From the NCBI RefSeq assembly GCF_029945895.1, contig NZ_JAQSDL010000014.1, positions 18,662 through 82,661 of the forward strand: 64,000 nucleotides of DNA. Reading direction: 5' to 3'. The notes below the pieces were generated by a model. That model searched no databases, had not been told where the DNA came from, and worked only from the letters and a program-made list of their open reading frames with translations. The position numbers and the translations under genes were made by a program. Shown here in pieces: positions 9,028-17,537 of the stretch; position 1 is the first letter of the stretch, and each line of letters starts with the position of its first letter. Source of the DNA: Polaromonas sp. (GTDB lineage Bacteria; Pseudomonadota; Gammaproteobacteria; Burkholderiales; Burkholderiaceae_C).

Positions 9028-10257
9028 ATGAACACGGGAAAAGCCATGCATGCAGCCATGACCACCACCGAGATCTACCTGATTGCCATGGCAATCATCT
9101 TCACGGTTCCCTACCTGATCTGGCGCATCTTCAAGACCGACTACTACGCGCCGCTGGTCGTGGTGCAGATCATTGCCGGCATCCTGCTGGGACCCGGCGT
9201 CCTGGGCAGGCTCTACCCCGACTACTACGCCTTTGTGTTCAGTGCGCCCGTGGTGCAGTCGCTCAATGGCATTGCCTGGTGGGCGGTCATGGTGTTCGTC
9301 TGGATTGCCGGCATCGAGCTGGACCTGAAAAAGGCTTGGGCACACCGGCGCGAGAGCACCATCACTGCCGGCCTGGCGCTGGGCACCCCGCTGCTGTTCG
9401 GTTGCGCAGCCGCTGCCGGCATGCTGATGTACGAGGGCTGGATCGGCCCCCAAGGCATGCGCTGGCAGTTTATCCTGGGCGTCGGCATGGCCTGCGCCGT
9501 GACCGCCCTGCCCATCCTGATTTTGCTGATGGAAAAGCTCGCCATCCTGCGCCAGCCCATCGGCCAGCGCATCCTGCGTTATGCCAGCCTGGACGACATC
9601 GCCATCTGGGGCGTGCTGGCGCTGATCCTGATGGACTGGGAGCGCGTCGGCCGCCAGGCCGGCTTCCTGGCCGCTTTCGCGGTGCTCAGCTACCTCTTTC
9701 GCAAGCTGATGGTGTGGATGCCAGAGCGCGACCGCTGGTACGCAGGACTCGTCTGGCTCATCGTCTGTGCCTTCGGCGCCGACTGGGCCGGCCTGCATTA
9801 CATGGTGGGAGCCTTCCTGGCCGGTGCAGTCATGGACAGCGACTGGTTCAACCAGGAGCACATGGACCTGCTGCGCCACCATGTGCTGCTGGTGATGATG
9901 CCGGTGTTTTTCCTGAGCACCGGACTGCGTACCAACTGGGCGGTGGGCGGCGAAGCTGTTTTCATCGCCGCCGCCGTGCTGCTGGTAGCCTCGGTGGGCG
10001 GCAAGCTGATCGGCGTGCACATCGCCGGCAAGATTCTGAAGTGGGCGCCGGGCGAGAGCTCCATCATCGGCTGGTTGCTGCAGACCAAGGCACTGATCAT
10101 GATCATCTTTGTCAACATCCTGCTGGACAAAAGCATCATCACCAACGAAACCTTCACCGCGCTTCTGTTGATGGCGATTGCCAGCACCATGCTGACGGTG
10201 CCGGTGGTCGCACCAAGGCTTGCGCGCATGAAGGAAATGATTCTTCGCACGAAGTAG
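9028..10257 (+). CDS. Cation/proton antiporter (CPA2-type)
   Basis: About 409 residues, strongly hydrophobic, with roughly a dozen membrane segments. The segments VVQIIAGILLGPGVLG, WIAGIELDL and YASLDDIAIWGVLAL (with the paired acidic residues DD) are characteristic of the monovalent cation:proton antiporter-2 family, inner-membrane exchangers of Na+ or K+ for H+. No regulatory KTN/TrkA domain is attached. Three in-frame ATGs are possible (9028, 9046, 9058); GGGAAAA just before 9046 makes that one plausible too. Ion specificity cannot be told from sequence. Confidence 0.85.
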   Translation: MNTGKAMHAAMTTTEIYLIAMAIIFTVPYLIWRIFKTDYYAPLVVVQIIAGILLGPGVLGRLYPDYYAFVFSAPVVQSLNGIAWWAVMVFVWIAGIELDLKKAWAHRRESTITAGLALGTPLLFGCAAAAGMLMYEGWIGPQGMRWQFILGVGMACAVTALPILILLMEKLAILRQPIGQRILRYASLDDIAIWGVLALILMDWERVGRQAGFLAAFAVLSYLFRKLMVWMPERDRWYAGLVWLIVCAFGADWAGLHYMVGAFLAGAVMDSDWFNQEHMDLLRHHVLLVMMPVFFLSTGLRTNWAVGGEAVFIAAAVLLVASVGGKLIGVHIAGKILKWAPGESSIIGWLLQTKALIMIIFVNILLDKSIITNETFTALLLMAIASTMLTVPVVAPRLARMKEMILRTK

Positions 10258-10267
10258 GTAGCTGATC

Positions 10268-10353
10268 TGTCATTGCGGACGGGATCCGCCATCCATGCAG
10301 GCACACCTGCGGTCGCGATTCATGCAGCATGGATCCCGTGTCGCGTTCGGGAA
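10268..10353. repeat. REP-like imperfect inverted repeat
   Basis: Begins GTCATTGCGGACGGGATCC and ends GGATCCCGTGTCGCGTTCGG, with GGGATCC at one end mirrored as GGATCCC near the other and CCATCCATGCA / TGCAGCATGG inside. It lies between the convergent antiporter gene and urtE, a usual place for REP elements. A role in transcript ends is possible but not shown. Confidence 0.45.
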
Positions 10354-10362
10354 GACAACTAC

Positions 10363-11055
10363 CTAGATCGCCACCAGTTGCCGCACGCCGTTGGCCTGCA
10401 TGTCCTTGCCCTGGCCGCGCGCAATGAACTCGCCACGTTCCATCACCAGGTAGTCGTCGGCCAGCTCTTCAGCAAAGTCGTAATACTGCTCGACCAGCAG
10501 GATGGCCATGTCGCCGCGGTTCGCCAGCATGCGGATCACGCGGCCGATGTCCTTGATGATGCTGGGCTGGATGCCTTCGGTCGGTTCGTCCAGGATCAGC
10601 AGCTTGGGTTTGGCCGCCAGCGCGCGCGCAATCGCGAGCTGCTGCTGCTGCCCGCCCGACAAATCGCCGCCACGCCGGCCCAGCATCTGCTTGAGCACCG
10701 GGAACAGCTCAAACAGTTCTGCAGGGATCGGTGTACCGGCGCTTTTATAAGCCAGGCCCATGCGCAGGTTTTCCTCGACCGTCAGCCGCGCAAAAATCTC
10801 TCGTCCCTGCGGCACAAAACCGATGCCGGCGCGGGCGCGCTCGTAGGGCGTGGCGTTCTGGATGGCCTTGCCGTCGAACGCTATGCTGCCGGTCTTGATC
10901 GGCACCAGGCCCATCAGCGACTTGAGCAGGGTGGTCTTGCCAACCCCGTTGCGGCCCAGCAGCACGGTCACCTTGCCGAGATGGGCGTCCATGCTCACAT
11001 CGCGCAGGATGTGGGAGCCGCCGTAGTACTGGTTGATGTTTTTGACTGTCAGCAT
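10363..11055 (-). CDS. urtE: Urea ABC transporter ATP-binding protein UrtE
   Basis: 230 residues, an ATPase of the branched-chain amino acid (LivF) type for the UrtABCDE high-affinity urea importer. Walker A GRNGVGKTT, Q-loop VPQGREIF, signature LSGGQQQQLAIARAL and Walker B LLILDEPTEGIQPS are all intact. The start at 11055 follows a strong ribosome site (GGGAGGT, 7 bases upstream). It is last in the urt cluster but is cut off from urtD by 579 bases of repeat-bearing DNA, so it may depend on its own promoter. UrtD and UrtE would form the ATPase pair under the UrtBC pore. Confidence 0.95.
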   Translation of the reverse strand: MLTVKNINQYYGGSHILRDVSMDAHLGKVTVLLGRNGVGKTTLLKSLMGLVPIKTGSIAFDGKAIQNATPYERARAGIGFVPQGREIFARLTVEENLRMGLAYKSAGTPIPAELFELFPVLKQMLGRRGGDLSGGQQQQLAIARALAAKPKLLILDEPTEGIQPSIIKDIGRVIRMLANRGDMAILLVEQYYDFAEELADDYLVMERGEFIARGQGKDMQANGVRQLVAI

Positions 11056-11126
11056 TTGATGACCTCCCTGGCGCTTGTTGAAGCTTCGGATCCGTGGTGG
11101 TTCGCCAGCAGGCCGGGGGTTGCCCG

Positions 11127-11463
11127 GGGGCAACCTGCGGTGCTCGGTCCAGCCGGGGCCGAGCTCGAACTCGCTACGCTCAGACAATCGCCCGTACTGA
11201 CCCGGCTGGACCTCCGCTCCTCGGCGCAGCCAGAAGGGAGGTGGGGTCGGGAGCGGGTTCGGAGTCGGGTACGTAATCGGGCTCCGGCGAGGACGCGCTT
11301 CGCGCGTCCTCGCATTCCCGTACCCGTATTGGATTTTTCTTCCCCCACCCGTCGGGCTGGGCCGAGGAGCGCAGCCGAAAACGGATCAGGGCGAGCGATT
11401 GTCTGAGCCGAAGGCGAGTTCGAGCTCGACCCCGTTTTCGGCGAGCACCGCAGGTTGCCCCGA
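11127..11463. repeat. Large inverted repeat element between urtE and urtD
   Basis: Two arms of about 105 bases, 11127-11232 and 11355-11461, are imperfect reverse complements. Shared blocks are GGGGCAACCTGCGGTGCTCG, GAGCTCGAACTCG, CTCAGACAATCG, and CTCCTCGGC-CAGCC. Between them sits a perfect 10-bp hairpin (CGAGGACGCG, 11288-11297, paired with 11303-11312). The arms could fold into one long stem in RNA. No transposase gene is present, and open frames across it (11049-11645, 11180-11530) have repetitive Arg/Ser-rich translations that look non-coding. Confidence 0.7.
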
Positions 11464-11634
11464 AGCGCAGCGCAGGGGACCCAGACCATCGGGTCGCCTT
11501 TCTTTTCGTTAGGTTTCTTTGGCGAGACAAAGAAAAGTAACTCGCCCGCCGGGGCGAGACCCGGCTTGCGGGATGACCGACGGCCGCTCAAGCTTGCACA
11601 GGCTTCTACAGGCTCAGCCCGAACGGTGAAAGGT
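11464..11634. repeat. Flank of the urtD-urtE repeat element, with a TTTCTTTG/CAAAGAAA hairpin
   Basis: Continues the non-coding stretch to the urtD stop. It contains an 8-bp stem TTTCTTTG...CAAAGAAA (about 11516-11537) followed by CTCGCCCGCCGGGGCGAG. I recall similar sequence in other proteobacterial intergenic regions. No gene is seen. Confidence 0.5.
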
Positions 11635-12516
11635 TCAACGCCCAAGGTACACCTCGATCACCCGTTCATCCGCCTGCACCTGATCCAAGGTGCCCTGCGC
11701 CAGCACCGATCCGTCGCACAATACCGTGACGATTTCGGAAATCGTACGGATGAAACTCATGTCGTGCTCGACCACCATCAGCGAATGTTTGCCCTTGAGC
11801 GTGAGGAACAGCTCGGCCGTACGCGCGGTTTCCTCGTCGGTCATGCCGGCCACCGGCTCGTCGAGCAGCAGCAGCTTGGGGTCCTGCATCAGCAGCATGC
11901 CGATCTCCAGCCACTGCTTTTGCCCATGACTGAGGTTGCCGGCCATGCGGCCCACGCTGTCGGCCAGATGAATCGTCACCAGGATTTCCGCGAGGCGGTC
12001 GCTCTGTAGCGAGTCGAGCCTGAAGAACATGGACGACCTCACGCCCTTGTTGGTCTTGAGCGCAAGTTCCAGATTTTCGAACACGGTGAGCTGTTCAAAC
12101 ACTGTGGGTTTCTGGAACTTGCGCCCAATGCCGAGCTGGGCGATCTGCGGCTCGGTGTGGCGCAGCAGGTCGATCGTGCTGCCAAAGTAAACCGTGCCTT
12201 CGTCAGGCCGGGTCTTGCCGGTGATGATGTCCATCATCGTGGTCTTGCCGGCGCCGTTCGGGCCGATGATGCAGCGCAGCTCGCCCGGCGCGATATCGAG
12301 CGAGAGTTTGTTGATGGCCTTGAAGCCGTCGAAGCTGACGCTCACGTCTTCCAGATAAAGGATGCGGCCATGCGTGACATCGACCTCGCCCGGCGTGGCG
12401 ATGCGGCTGCCGCTCGCGCTGCGGCCACCGGACTCGGTGTTGCTGCGGCCGGCCTCCAGCGCCGCCCGGCGCTCCTCGATGCGGCGCGCGCCCTGTTCCA
12501 GCAGATCGGGGGTCAT
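11635..12516 (-). CDS. urtD: Urea ABC transporter ATP-binding protein UrtD
   Basis: 293 residues. LivG-type ATPase: Walker A GPNGAGKTT, signature LSHGQKQWLEIGMLL and Walker B LLLLDEPVAGMTDEE are intact. About 50 N-terminal residues before the ATPase domain are poorly conserved and Glu/Arg/Ser-rich. The start ATG at 12516 overlaps the urtC stop by 4 bases, indicating translational coupling; a longer frame to 12933 lies inside urtC and is rejected. It partners UrtE in powering urea uptake. Confidence 0.95.
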   Translation of the reverse strand: MTPDLLEQGARRIEERRAALEAGRSNTESGGRSASGSRIATPGEVDVTHGRILYLEDVSVSFDGFKAINKLSLDIAPGELRCIIGPNGAGKTTMMDIITGKTRPDEGTVYFGSTIDLLRHTEPQIAQLGIGRKFQKPTVFEQLTVFENLELALKTNKGVRSSMFFRLDSLQSDRLAEILVTIHLADSVGRMAGNLSHGQKQWLEIGMLLMQDPKLLLLDEPVAGMTDEETARTAELFLTLKGKHSLMVVEHDMSFIRTISEIVTVLCDGSVLAQGTLDQVQADERVIEVYLGR

Positions 12517-13631
12517 TGGGACTCTCCCTTGCGCAGCTTTTTGACGAGGCCGACCACCCCATGAGGCAGGAACAGCGTGACCGCAATGAACAACATGCCC
12601 AGGAAATACAGCCAGTATTCGGGGTAAGCCACCGTCAGCCAGCTCTTGGCGCCGTTGACGATGAAGGCACCGACGATGGGGCCGATGAGGGTGGCGCGTC
12701 CGCCGACGGCGGCCCAGATCGCCATCTCGATCGAGTTGGCCGGGCTCATCTCGCTGGGGTTGATGATGCCGACCTGTGGAACGTACAGGGCGCCGGCAAT
12801 GCCGCACATCACGGCCGACAGGGTCCAGATGGTCAATTTGTAACCGATGGGGTTGTAGCCAGAGAACATCACGCGCGTCTCGGCATCGCGAATCGCCTGC
12901 AGCACACGGCCAAACTTGCTGCGTACCAGCCACTTGGCAAACAGGAAAAAGCCCAGCAGGGTCAAGCCGGTGATCACGAACAGCCCCATGCGCATGGTGG
13001 GCGTGGCAATCGGCGTGTCCAGGATACGCTTGAAATCGGTGAAGCCGTTGTTGCCGCCAAAGCCGGTCTCGTTGCGGAAGAACAGCAGCATGGCCGCAAA
13101 GGTCATGGCCTGCGTGATGATCGAGAAGTAGACGCCCTTGATGCGCGAGCGGAAAGCGAAGTAGCCGAACACAAAGGCCACCACGCCAGGCACCAGCACG
13201 ACCAGGAACAGCGTGGCGACAAAGCTGTCGCTGAAGGCCCAGTGCCAGGGCAGTTCCTTCCAGTCGAGAAATACCATGAAGTCCGGCAGGTCACTTTTGT
13301 AGTTGCCGTCGCGCCCGATCTGGCGCATCAGGTACATGCCCATGGCGTAACCCCCGAGCGCAAAAAACAGGCCGTGGCCCAGCGACAAGATGCCGGTGTA
13401 GCCCCAGATCAGGTCCATGGCCAGCGCCACGATGGCGTAACACATGATCTTGCCAAGCAGCGCCACCGCGTAGGTGCTCATGTGGAACATGCTGGTCTCG
13501 GGCACCAGCAAATTAAGCACGGGGGCCAGCGCGCACACGAGCAGCAGTGCCACGATAAAGGTGCTCAAACCGACGCGTGTGAGTAGCGGACCTTTGGCGG
13601 GCAGAGCGATCGAATGGGAGGGTTGGGTCAT
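12513..13631 (-). CDS. urtC: Urea ABC transporter permease UrtC
   Basis: 372 residues, a LivM-type inner-membrane permease with about nine to ten hydrophobic segments. Conserved stretches include YTGILSLGHGLFFALGGYAMG and the cytoplasmic-loop region LVRSKFGRVLQAIRDAETR that contacts the ATPase. Insertions between membrane segments relative to LivM are usual for UrtC. The start lies 1 base after the urtB stop and its end overlaps urtD by 4 bases, so the three are one transcriptional unit. Confidence 0.95.
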   Translation of the reverse strand: MTQPSHSIALPAKGPLLTRVGLSTFIVALLLVCALAPVLNLLVPETSMFHMSTYAVALLGKIMCYAIVALAMDLIWGYTGILSLGHGLFFALGGYAMGMYLMRQIGRDGNYKSDLPDFMVFLDWKELPWHWAFSDSFVATLFLVVLVPGVVAFVFGYFAFRSRIKGVYFSIITQAMTFAAMLLFFRNETGFGGNNGFTDFKRILDTPIATPTMRMGLFVITGLTLLGFFLFAKWLVRSKFGRVLQAIRDAETRVMFSGYNPIGYKLTIWTLSAVMCGIAGALYVPQVGIINPSEMSPANSIEMAIWAAVGGRATLIGPIVGAFIVNGAKSWLTVAYPEYWLYFLGMLFIAVTLFLPHGVVGLVKKLRKGESQ

Positions 13632-13632
13632 G

Positions 13633-15207
13633 TCATGCTTCCGCTGAGCGGCCCTTCATGGCAAAGATGCCCTGTGGACGTTTTTGAATGAAGATGATGA
13701 TGAGCACCAGCACCGCAATCTTGGCCAGCACCGCACCGGTCCAGCCTTCGAGGAATTTGTTCAGGATGCCCAGGCCCAGGGCGGCGTACACGGTGCCGGC
13801 CAGCTGGCCCACGCCGCCCAGCACCACGACCATGAAAGCATCGACGATATAACCCTGGCCCAGGTCCGGGCCGACGTTGCCAACCTGGCTCAGCGCACAA
13901 CCGGCCAGGCCCGCAATGCCGGAGCCGAGTGCAAACGCATAGGTGTCCACACGCGCCGTGTTCACACCCATGCAGGAGGCAATCGGCCGGTTCTGCGTGA
14001 CACCGCGCACAAACAATCCAAGCCGCGTTTTGCTGATCAGCCAGGCCATGCCGAGCAGCACGGCAATTGCAAAACCGATGATGACGAGACGGTTGTAGGG
14101 CAGCGACAGGTTGCCCAGCACCTGCACGCCGCCGCTCATCCACACCGGGTTTTCAACACCGACGTTTTGCGCGCCGAAAATCGAACGCACCCCTTGCTGC
14201 AGCATCAGGCTGATGCCCCAGGTGGCCAGCAGGGTTTCCAGCGGCCTGCCATAAAGAAAACGTATCACGCCGCGTTCCAGCGCCGCGCCCATCAGTGCCG
14301 AGGCCATGAAGGCCACCGGCACCGCCGCCAGCAGATACCAGTCGAACAGGCCGGGTAAATACTTCTGGAACAGGCCCTGGACCACGTAGGTGGCGTAGGC
14401 GCCAATCATCATCAGCTCACCGTGCGCCATGTTGATGACACCCATCAAACCGTAGGTGATGGCCAGGCCCAGCGCCACCAGCAGCAGGATGCTGCCCAGG
14501 CTGATGCCGCTGAACACCGCGCCCAGCTTGTCGCCCCAGGCCAGCGCCGACTCGACCTTGCGCAGCGAAGCCAGCAGCGCACTCTTGACTTCTGGGTCGT
14601 CCTCTTCCGACAGGCGGGCGATGAGCACGGTCTTGCTGATCGGATTGTTGCTGCCTGACAGGCGGGCGGCGGCTTCCATGCGCTTGGCCTTGTCGCTGCT
14701 GCTCAGAAGAATGGTGGCGCGCACCATCTCCAGCTGGTTTTTCAGGGCCGGCACTGCTTCCGCCGCATAAGCTTTTTCGATCAGCGGCAGGCGCGACTCG
14801 TCAGCCCCGCCAGAAAGCGTCTTGATGGCTTCGGCGCGGATTTTTTCTTCTTTCGAGAACAGCTTGAGCGCGGCCAGCGCGTTGTCGAGTTCGCCGCGCA
14901 TCAAGTTGTTGTTGATCACGTCCTCGGCGTCCGCGGGTACCGGCAGCGCGGCGCCGGTGATGGGGTCGTAACCCTTGTCATCCTTGATGACAAAGACCTT
15001 GCCGCCCGCCGTCTTGACCGCGTCGTCGGCCAGGGCCTGGATGAAGGCCGCAGTTTTGTCATCGGGGTTGGCCGCGGCTTTGTTCAGCGCCTCGACCCGG
15101 GTCTCGGTATCGCCGAGAGCCATGCCTTTTACCTCATCCGCGCTTAAAGCATGGGCGCCAGCAGCTACAAAAAAAGTAGCAGATAGAAGAAGTGTGCGAA
15201 TCATCAT
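13633..15207 (-). CDS. urtB: Urea ABC transporter permease UrtB
   Basis: 524 residues. A signal peptide (cleavage near AHA-LSA) is followed by a helical HEAT-like periplasmic region to about residue 225 and then a LivH-type membrane domain (GLAITYGLMGVINMAHGELMMIGAY). The extracellular N-terminal extension is typical of UrtB and absent from LivH. The DNA coding for residues about 9-21 (15141-15181) matches a dispersed palindromic repeat. The gene follows urtA after 204 bases that hold an intrinsic terminator, so its level is probably lower than that of urtA. Confidence 0.95.
   Translation of the reverse strand: MMIRTLLLSATFFVAAGAHALSADEVKGMALGDTETRVEALNKAAANPDDKTAAFIQALADDAVKTAGGKVFVIKDDKGYDPITGAALPVPADAEDVINNNLMRGELDNALAALKLFSKEEKIRAEAIKTLSGGADESRLPLIEKAYAAEAVPALKNQLEMVRATILLSSSDKAKRMEAAARLSGSNNPISKTVLIARLSEEDDPEVKSALLASLRKVESALAWGDKLGAVFSGISLGSILLLVALGLAITYGLMGVINMAHGELMMIGAYATYVVQGLFQKYLPGLFDWYLLAAVPVAFMASALMGAALERGVIRFLYGRPLETLLATWGISLMLQQGVRSIFGAQNVGVENPVWMSGGVQVLGNLSLPYNRLVIIGFAIAVLLGMAWLISKTRLGLFVRGVTQNRPIASCMGVNTARVDTYAFALGSGIAGLAGCALSQVGNVGPDLGQGYIVDAFMVVVLGGVGQLAGTVYAALGLGILNKFLEGWTGAVLAKIAVLVLIIIFIQKRPQGIFAMKGRSAEA
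15141..15181 (-). repeat. Dispersed palindromic repeat, copy G, inside the urtB signal-peptide coding region
   Basis: On the coding strand: TGCTAC-(T7)-GTAGCTGCTGGCGCCC, matching the stem and following GCGCCC block of intergenic copies such as 30279-30340. It encodes ATFFVAAGAHA in the UrtB signal peptide. Confidence 0.5.
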
Positions 15208-15334
15208 GATGAAGAACCTGTAGGGTAGGCACAGGAGCAGGCTTTAACGGCTTGCCACGATGCCCAGGCTGCAACTTCCTTGAAAACAATGAACCGGCAA
15301 TGCACCGGAGTAGCGCAAGAAGCGGGCCAGACCG

Positions 15335-15372
15335 AAAAAAAACCGCACCTGTTTTCTGCTGACCAGGTGCGG
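15335..15372 (-). terminator. Intrinsic terminator/attenuator between urtA and urtB
   Basis: On the minus strand, CCGCACCTG-(N12)-CAGGTGCGG, a perfect 9-bp stem, is followed directly by eight T. It lies 40 bases after the urtA stop. Such partial terminators usually keep binding-protein transcripts in excess over the permease and ATPase genes. Confidence 0.8.
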
Positions 15373-15378
15373 CTTGCA

Positions 15379-15403
15379 CCGCAGGCCCCGCCGGGGCTTG
15401 CGG
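15379..15403 (-). repeat. Second hairpin just after the urtA stop
   Basis: CCGCAGGCCCC at 15379-15389 pairs with GGGGCTTGCGG at 15393-15403 (11 bp with one G-T pair, 3-base loop). It lies between the urtA stop and the T-tailed terminator and could protect the 3' end of the urtA message. Confidence 0.6.
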
Positions 15404-15411
15404 TAGCGGCC

Positions 15412-16689
15412 TTATTTGGAGGCCATTTTTGCCGGCTCGTCAGGCTTCTTGTCGTTGCCTTCGATGTACGGGCTCCATGGCTTGGCTTTCACCGGGCCGG
15501 GCGTCTTCCACACCACGTTGAACTGGCCGTCGGCCTTGATCTCGCCGATGAACACCGACTTGTGCAGATGGTGATTCTTCTCGTCCATCTTGGAGACGAT
15601 GCCCGACGGTGCCGGGAAAGTCTGACCGGCCATGGCGGCGATGACCTTGTCGGTATCGGTGGACTTGGCCTTCTCGACAGCCTGCTTCCACATGTGGATG
15701 CCGATGTAGGTGGCTTCCATCGGGTCATTGGTCAGCGGCTTGTCCATGTGGCCCGGAATCTTCTTGGCCTTGGCGTACTCGCTCCACTGCTTGATGAAGG
15801 CGGTGTTGGTCGGGTTCTTGATCGACATGAAGTAGTTCCAGGCGGCCAGATGGCCCACCAACGGTTTCGTATCCACACCGCGCAGTTCTTCCTCGCCCAC
15901 GGAGAAGGCGACCACCGGCACGTCCTTGGCTTTCAAGCCGGCATTGCCCAGTTCCTTGTAGAAGGGAACATTGGAGTCGCCGTTGATGGTGGAGACCACG
16001 GCGGTCTTGCCGCCGGCAGAGAACTTCTTCACGTCAGCCACGATGGTCTGGTAGTCGGAGTGCCCGAACGGTGTGTATTTCTCGTCGATGTCGCTGTCTT
16101 TCACGCCTTTGCTTTTCAGGTAGGCGCGCAGGATCTTGTTGGTCGTGCGTGGGTACACGTAGTCGGTGCCCAGCAACACCCAGCGCTTGGCACCGCCGCC
16201 GGCCTTGCTCATCAGGTAGTCAACGGCAGGAATGGCTTGCTGATTTGGCGCCGCACCGGTGTAGAACACGTTCTTGGACAGCTCTTCACCCTCGTACTGC
16301 ACAGGGTAGAACAGCAGGCCGTTCATTTCTTCCACCACCGGCAGCACCGACTTGCGCGACACGGACGTCCAGCAGCCGAAAATCACCGAGACCTTGTCCT
16401 GACCGAGCAACTGCTTGGTCTTCTCAGCGAACAGCGGCCAGTTGGAGGCCGGGTCCACCACCACGGGCTCGAGCTTCTTGCCGAGCACGCCACCCTTGGC
16501 ATTGATCTCGTCAATCGCCATGAGCACCGTGTCTTTCAACACGGTTTCCGAAATGGCCATGGTGCCCGACAGGCTGTGCAGAATGCCCACCTTGATGGTG
16601 CCGCCCGACTGGGCATGGGCTGGCAGAACCGAGAGGCCCGCCAGGGCGACGGCGGCGCTGAGCGCCTTGAGGGTAAAACGACGTTGCAT
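15412..16689 (-). CDS. urtA: Urea ABC transporter substrate-binding protein UrtA
   Basis: 425 residues. Periplasmic urea-binding protein of the branched-chain amino-acid receptor type. A twin-Arg-like/Sec signal of about 26 residues ends AHAQ. Family signatures include VGILHSLSGTMAISE near residue 34, ASNWPLFAEKTKQLL, FGCWTSVSRKSVLPV, FYPVQYEGEE and GTDYVYPRTTNKI. It delivers urea to UrtBC. As the first gene of the minus-strand urt cluster, it is probably transcribed from the 353-base region upstream (16690-17042). Confidence 0.96.
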   Translation of the reverse strand: MQRRFTLKALSAAVALAGLSVLPAHAQSGGTIKVGILHSLSGTMAISETVLKDTVLMAIDEINAKGGVLGKKLEPVVVDPASNWPLFAEKTKQLLGQDKVSVIFGCWTSVSRKSVLPVVEEMNGLLFYPVQYEGEELSKNVFYTGAAPNQQAIPAVDYLMSKAGGGAKRWVLLGTDYVYPRTTNKILRAYLKSKGVKDSDIDEKYTPFGHSDYQTIVADVKKFSAGGKTAVVSTINGDSNVPFYKELGNAGLKAKDVPVVAFSVGEEELRGVDTKPLVGHLAAWNYFMSIKNPTNTAFIKQWSEYAKAKKIPGHMDKPLTNDPMEATYIGIHMWKQAVEKAKSTDTDKVIAAMAGQTFPAPSGIVSKMDEKNHHLHKSVFIGEIKADGQFNVVWKTPGPVKAKPWSPYIEGNDKKPDEPAKMASK

Positions 16690-17042
16690 GTGCTTCTCCG
16701 GTAGGTAGATGGTTCGCGTTTCGCTTCACACCAGCCGCCAAGGGGGCTTTTGCGAAGCGATGAGGCGATTCTGGCCACCGACCGGGGATTGGGAAATACG
16801 CCGGGTGGCGTATGCAGGACGGGATCACAAAGATCGCCTGTCCCCCCCCGACAGTGATTCGGGGCAGAAATTCGCGGCGACAGCGCCTCCTGCCCACCGA
16901 TCAAGCAGGCCTGTCACGAACACCTCCCTGGCACCCGGAGAAGTCACATGGACATGGCAGCGGGTTCCTTTTCATGCACCGTTGACCCCGTGACCTTGTC
17001 ATTTCGTCGGTCCGTTCATTCCCATCCGGTTAGTATCTGGCA
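16690..17042 (-). promoter_or_regulatory. urtA upstream region with palindromic candidate operator
   Basis: No gene is seen in this 353-base stretch between the divergent urtA and a plus-strand lipoprotein gene. At 16796-16813 it holds a perfect inverted repeat ATACGCC-GGGT-GGCGTAT, about 107 bases upstream of the urtA start, a spacing compatible with regulator binding. No good sigma-54 site is present on the urtA strand. The exact promoter could not be fixed. Confidence 0.4.
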
Positions 17043-17468
17043 ATGACTACCAAATTCCTCCCCGCGCTCTTCGTGTCGATGGCCGTTTCGGGCATTTTGT
17101 CGGGTTGCCAGGTCACTGGAAAACCGGCCAACATGCCGCCCTTTGGTTCGTTGGCGCAAATCACTGCCATCTCGCCCGACACCAACCAGGTCCTTCACCC
17201 GGGTCAGCAAGTCAAGCTCAAGGTCGATGTCAGTTATGTCCTGACTTCGGAAGCGGGAACGATCAAACTGATTGTTCTGGCGGCCGACAGCTCTGATCTC
17301 GGCCAGGATGTCAAGGTGATCGCCAAGGGAAGCGGAAAAGCCACGCTGGAAACCCAGTTCACCGTGCCGACCACCACCGAGATTCGCGTGTTTGCGCCGC
17401 TGGTTGTGCAGGGAGAAAGCTCGGGCTCCGCCACGGATGGCCGATCCTACAAGGTGCTTCCCCGCTGA
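17043..17468 (+). CDS. Hypothetical lipoprotein
   Basis: 141 residues. The signal peptide ends LSGC with Cys22 as the probable lipidation site. The mature part is about 120 residues rich in Val, Thr and Ser with alternating hydrophobic residues (LKVDVSYVL; TIKLIVLAADSS; TTTEIRVFAPLVVQG), suggesting an all-beta, perhaps Ig-like fold. I do not recognise a named family. It is transcribed divergently from urtA. Confidence 0.75.
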   Translation: MTTKFLPALFVSMAVSGILSGCQVTGKPANMPPFGSLAQITAISPDTNQVLHPGQQVKLKVDVSYVLTSEAGTIKLIVLAADSSDLGQDVKVIAKGSGKATLETQFTVPTTTEIRVFAPLVVQGESSGSATDGRSYKVLPR

Positions 17469-17473
17469 GCATG

Positions 17474-17512
17474 TTTCCGGCCAGTCCCTGTTCCCGACTC
17501 CGGAAATTTTTT
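17474..17512 (+). terminator. Possible intrinsic terminator after the lipoprotein gene
   Basis: TTTCCGG (17474-17480) pairs with CCGGAAA (17500-17506) and is followed by six T. The 19-base loop makes it a moderate candidate. It lies 6 bases after the stop at 17468. Confidence 0.5.
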
Positions 17513-17537
17513 CATCAGGAATGCTGTTGCGATGTTG

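Noticed and set aside
11049..11645. Minus-strand frames of 198 and 116 codons in the urtD-urtE gap
   Set aside because: They run through inverted-repeat arms, giving Arg/Ser-rich low-complexity translations; the repeat structure explains the open frames.
16700..16740. GG-N10-GC spacing upstream of urtA as a sigma-54 promoter
   Set aside because: Only the dinucleotides match; the TGGCAC and TTGC contexts are absent, unlike the ureA site.
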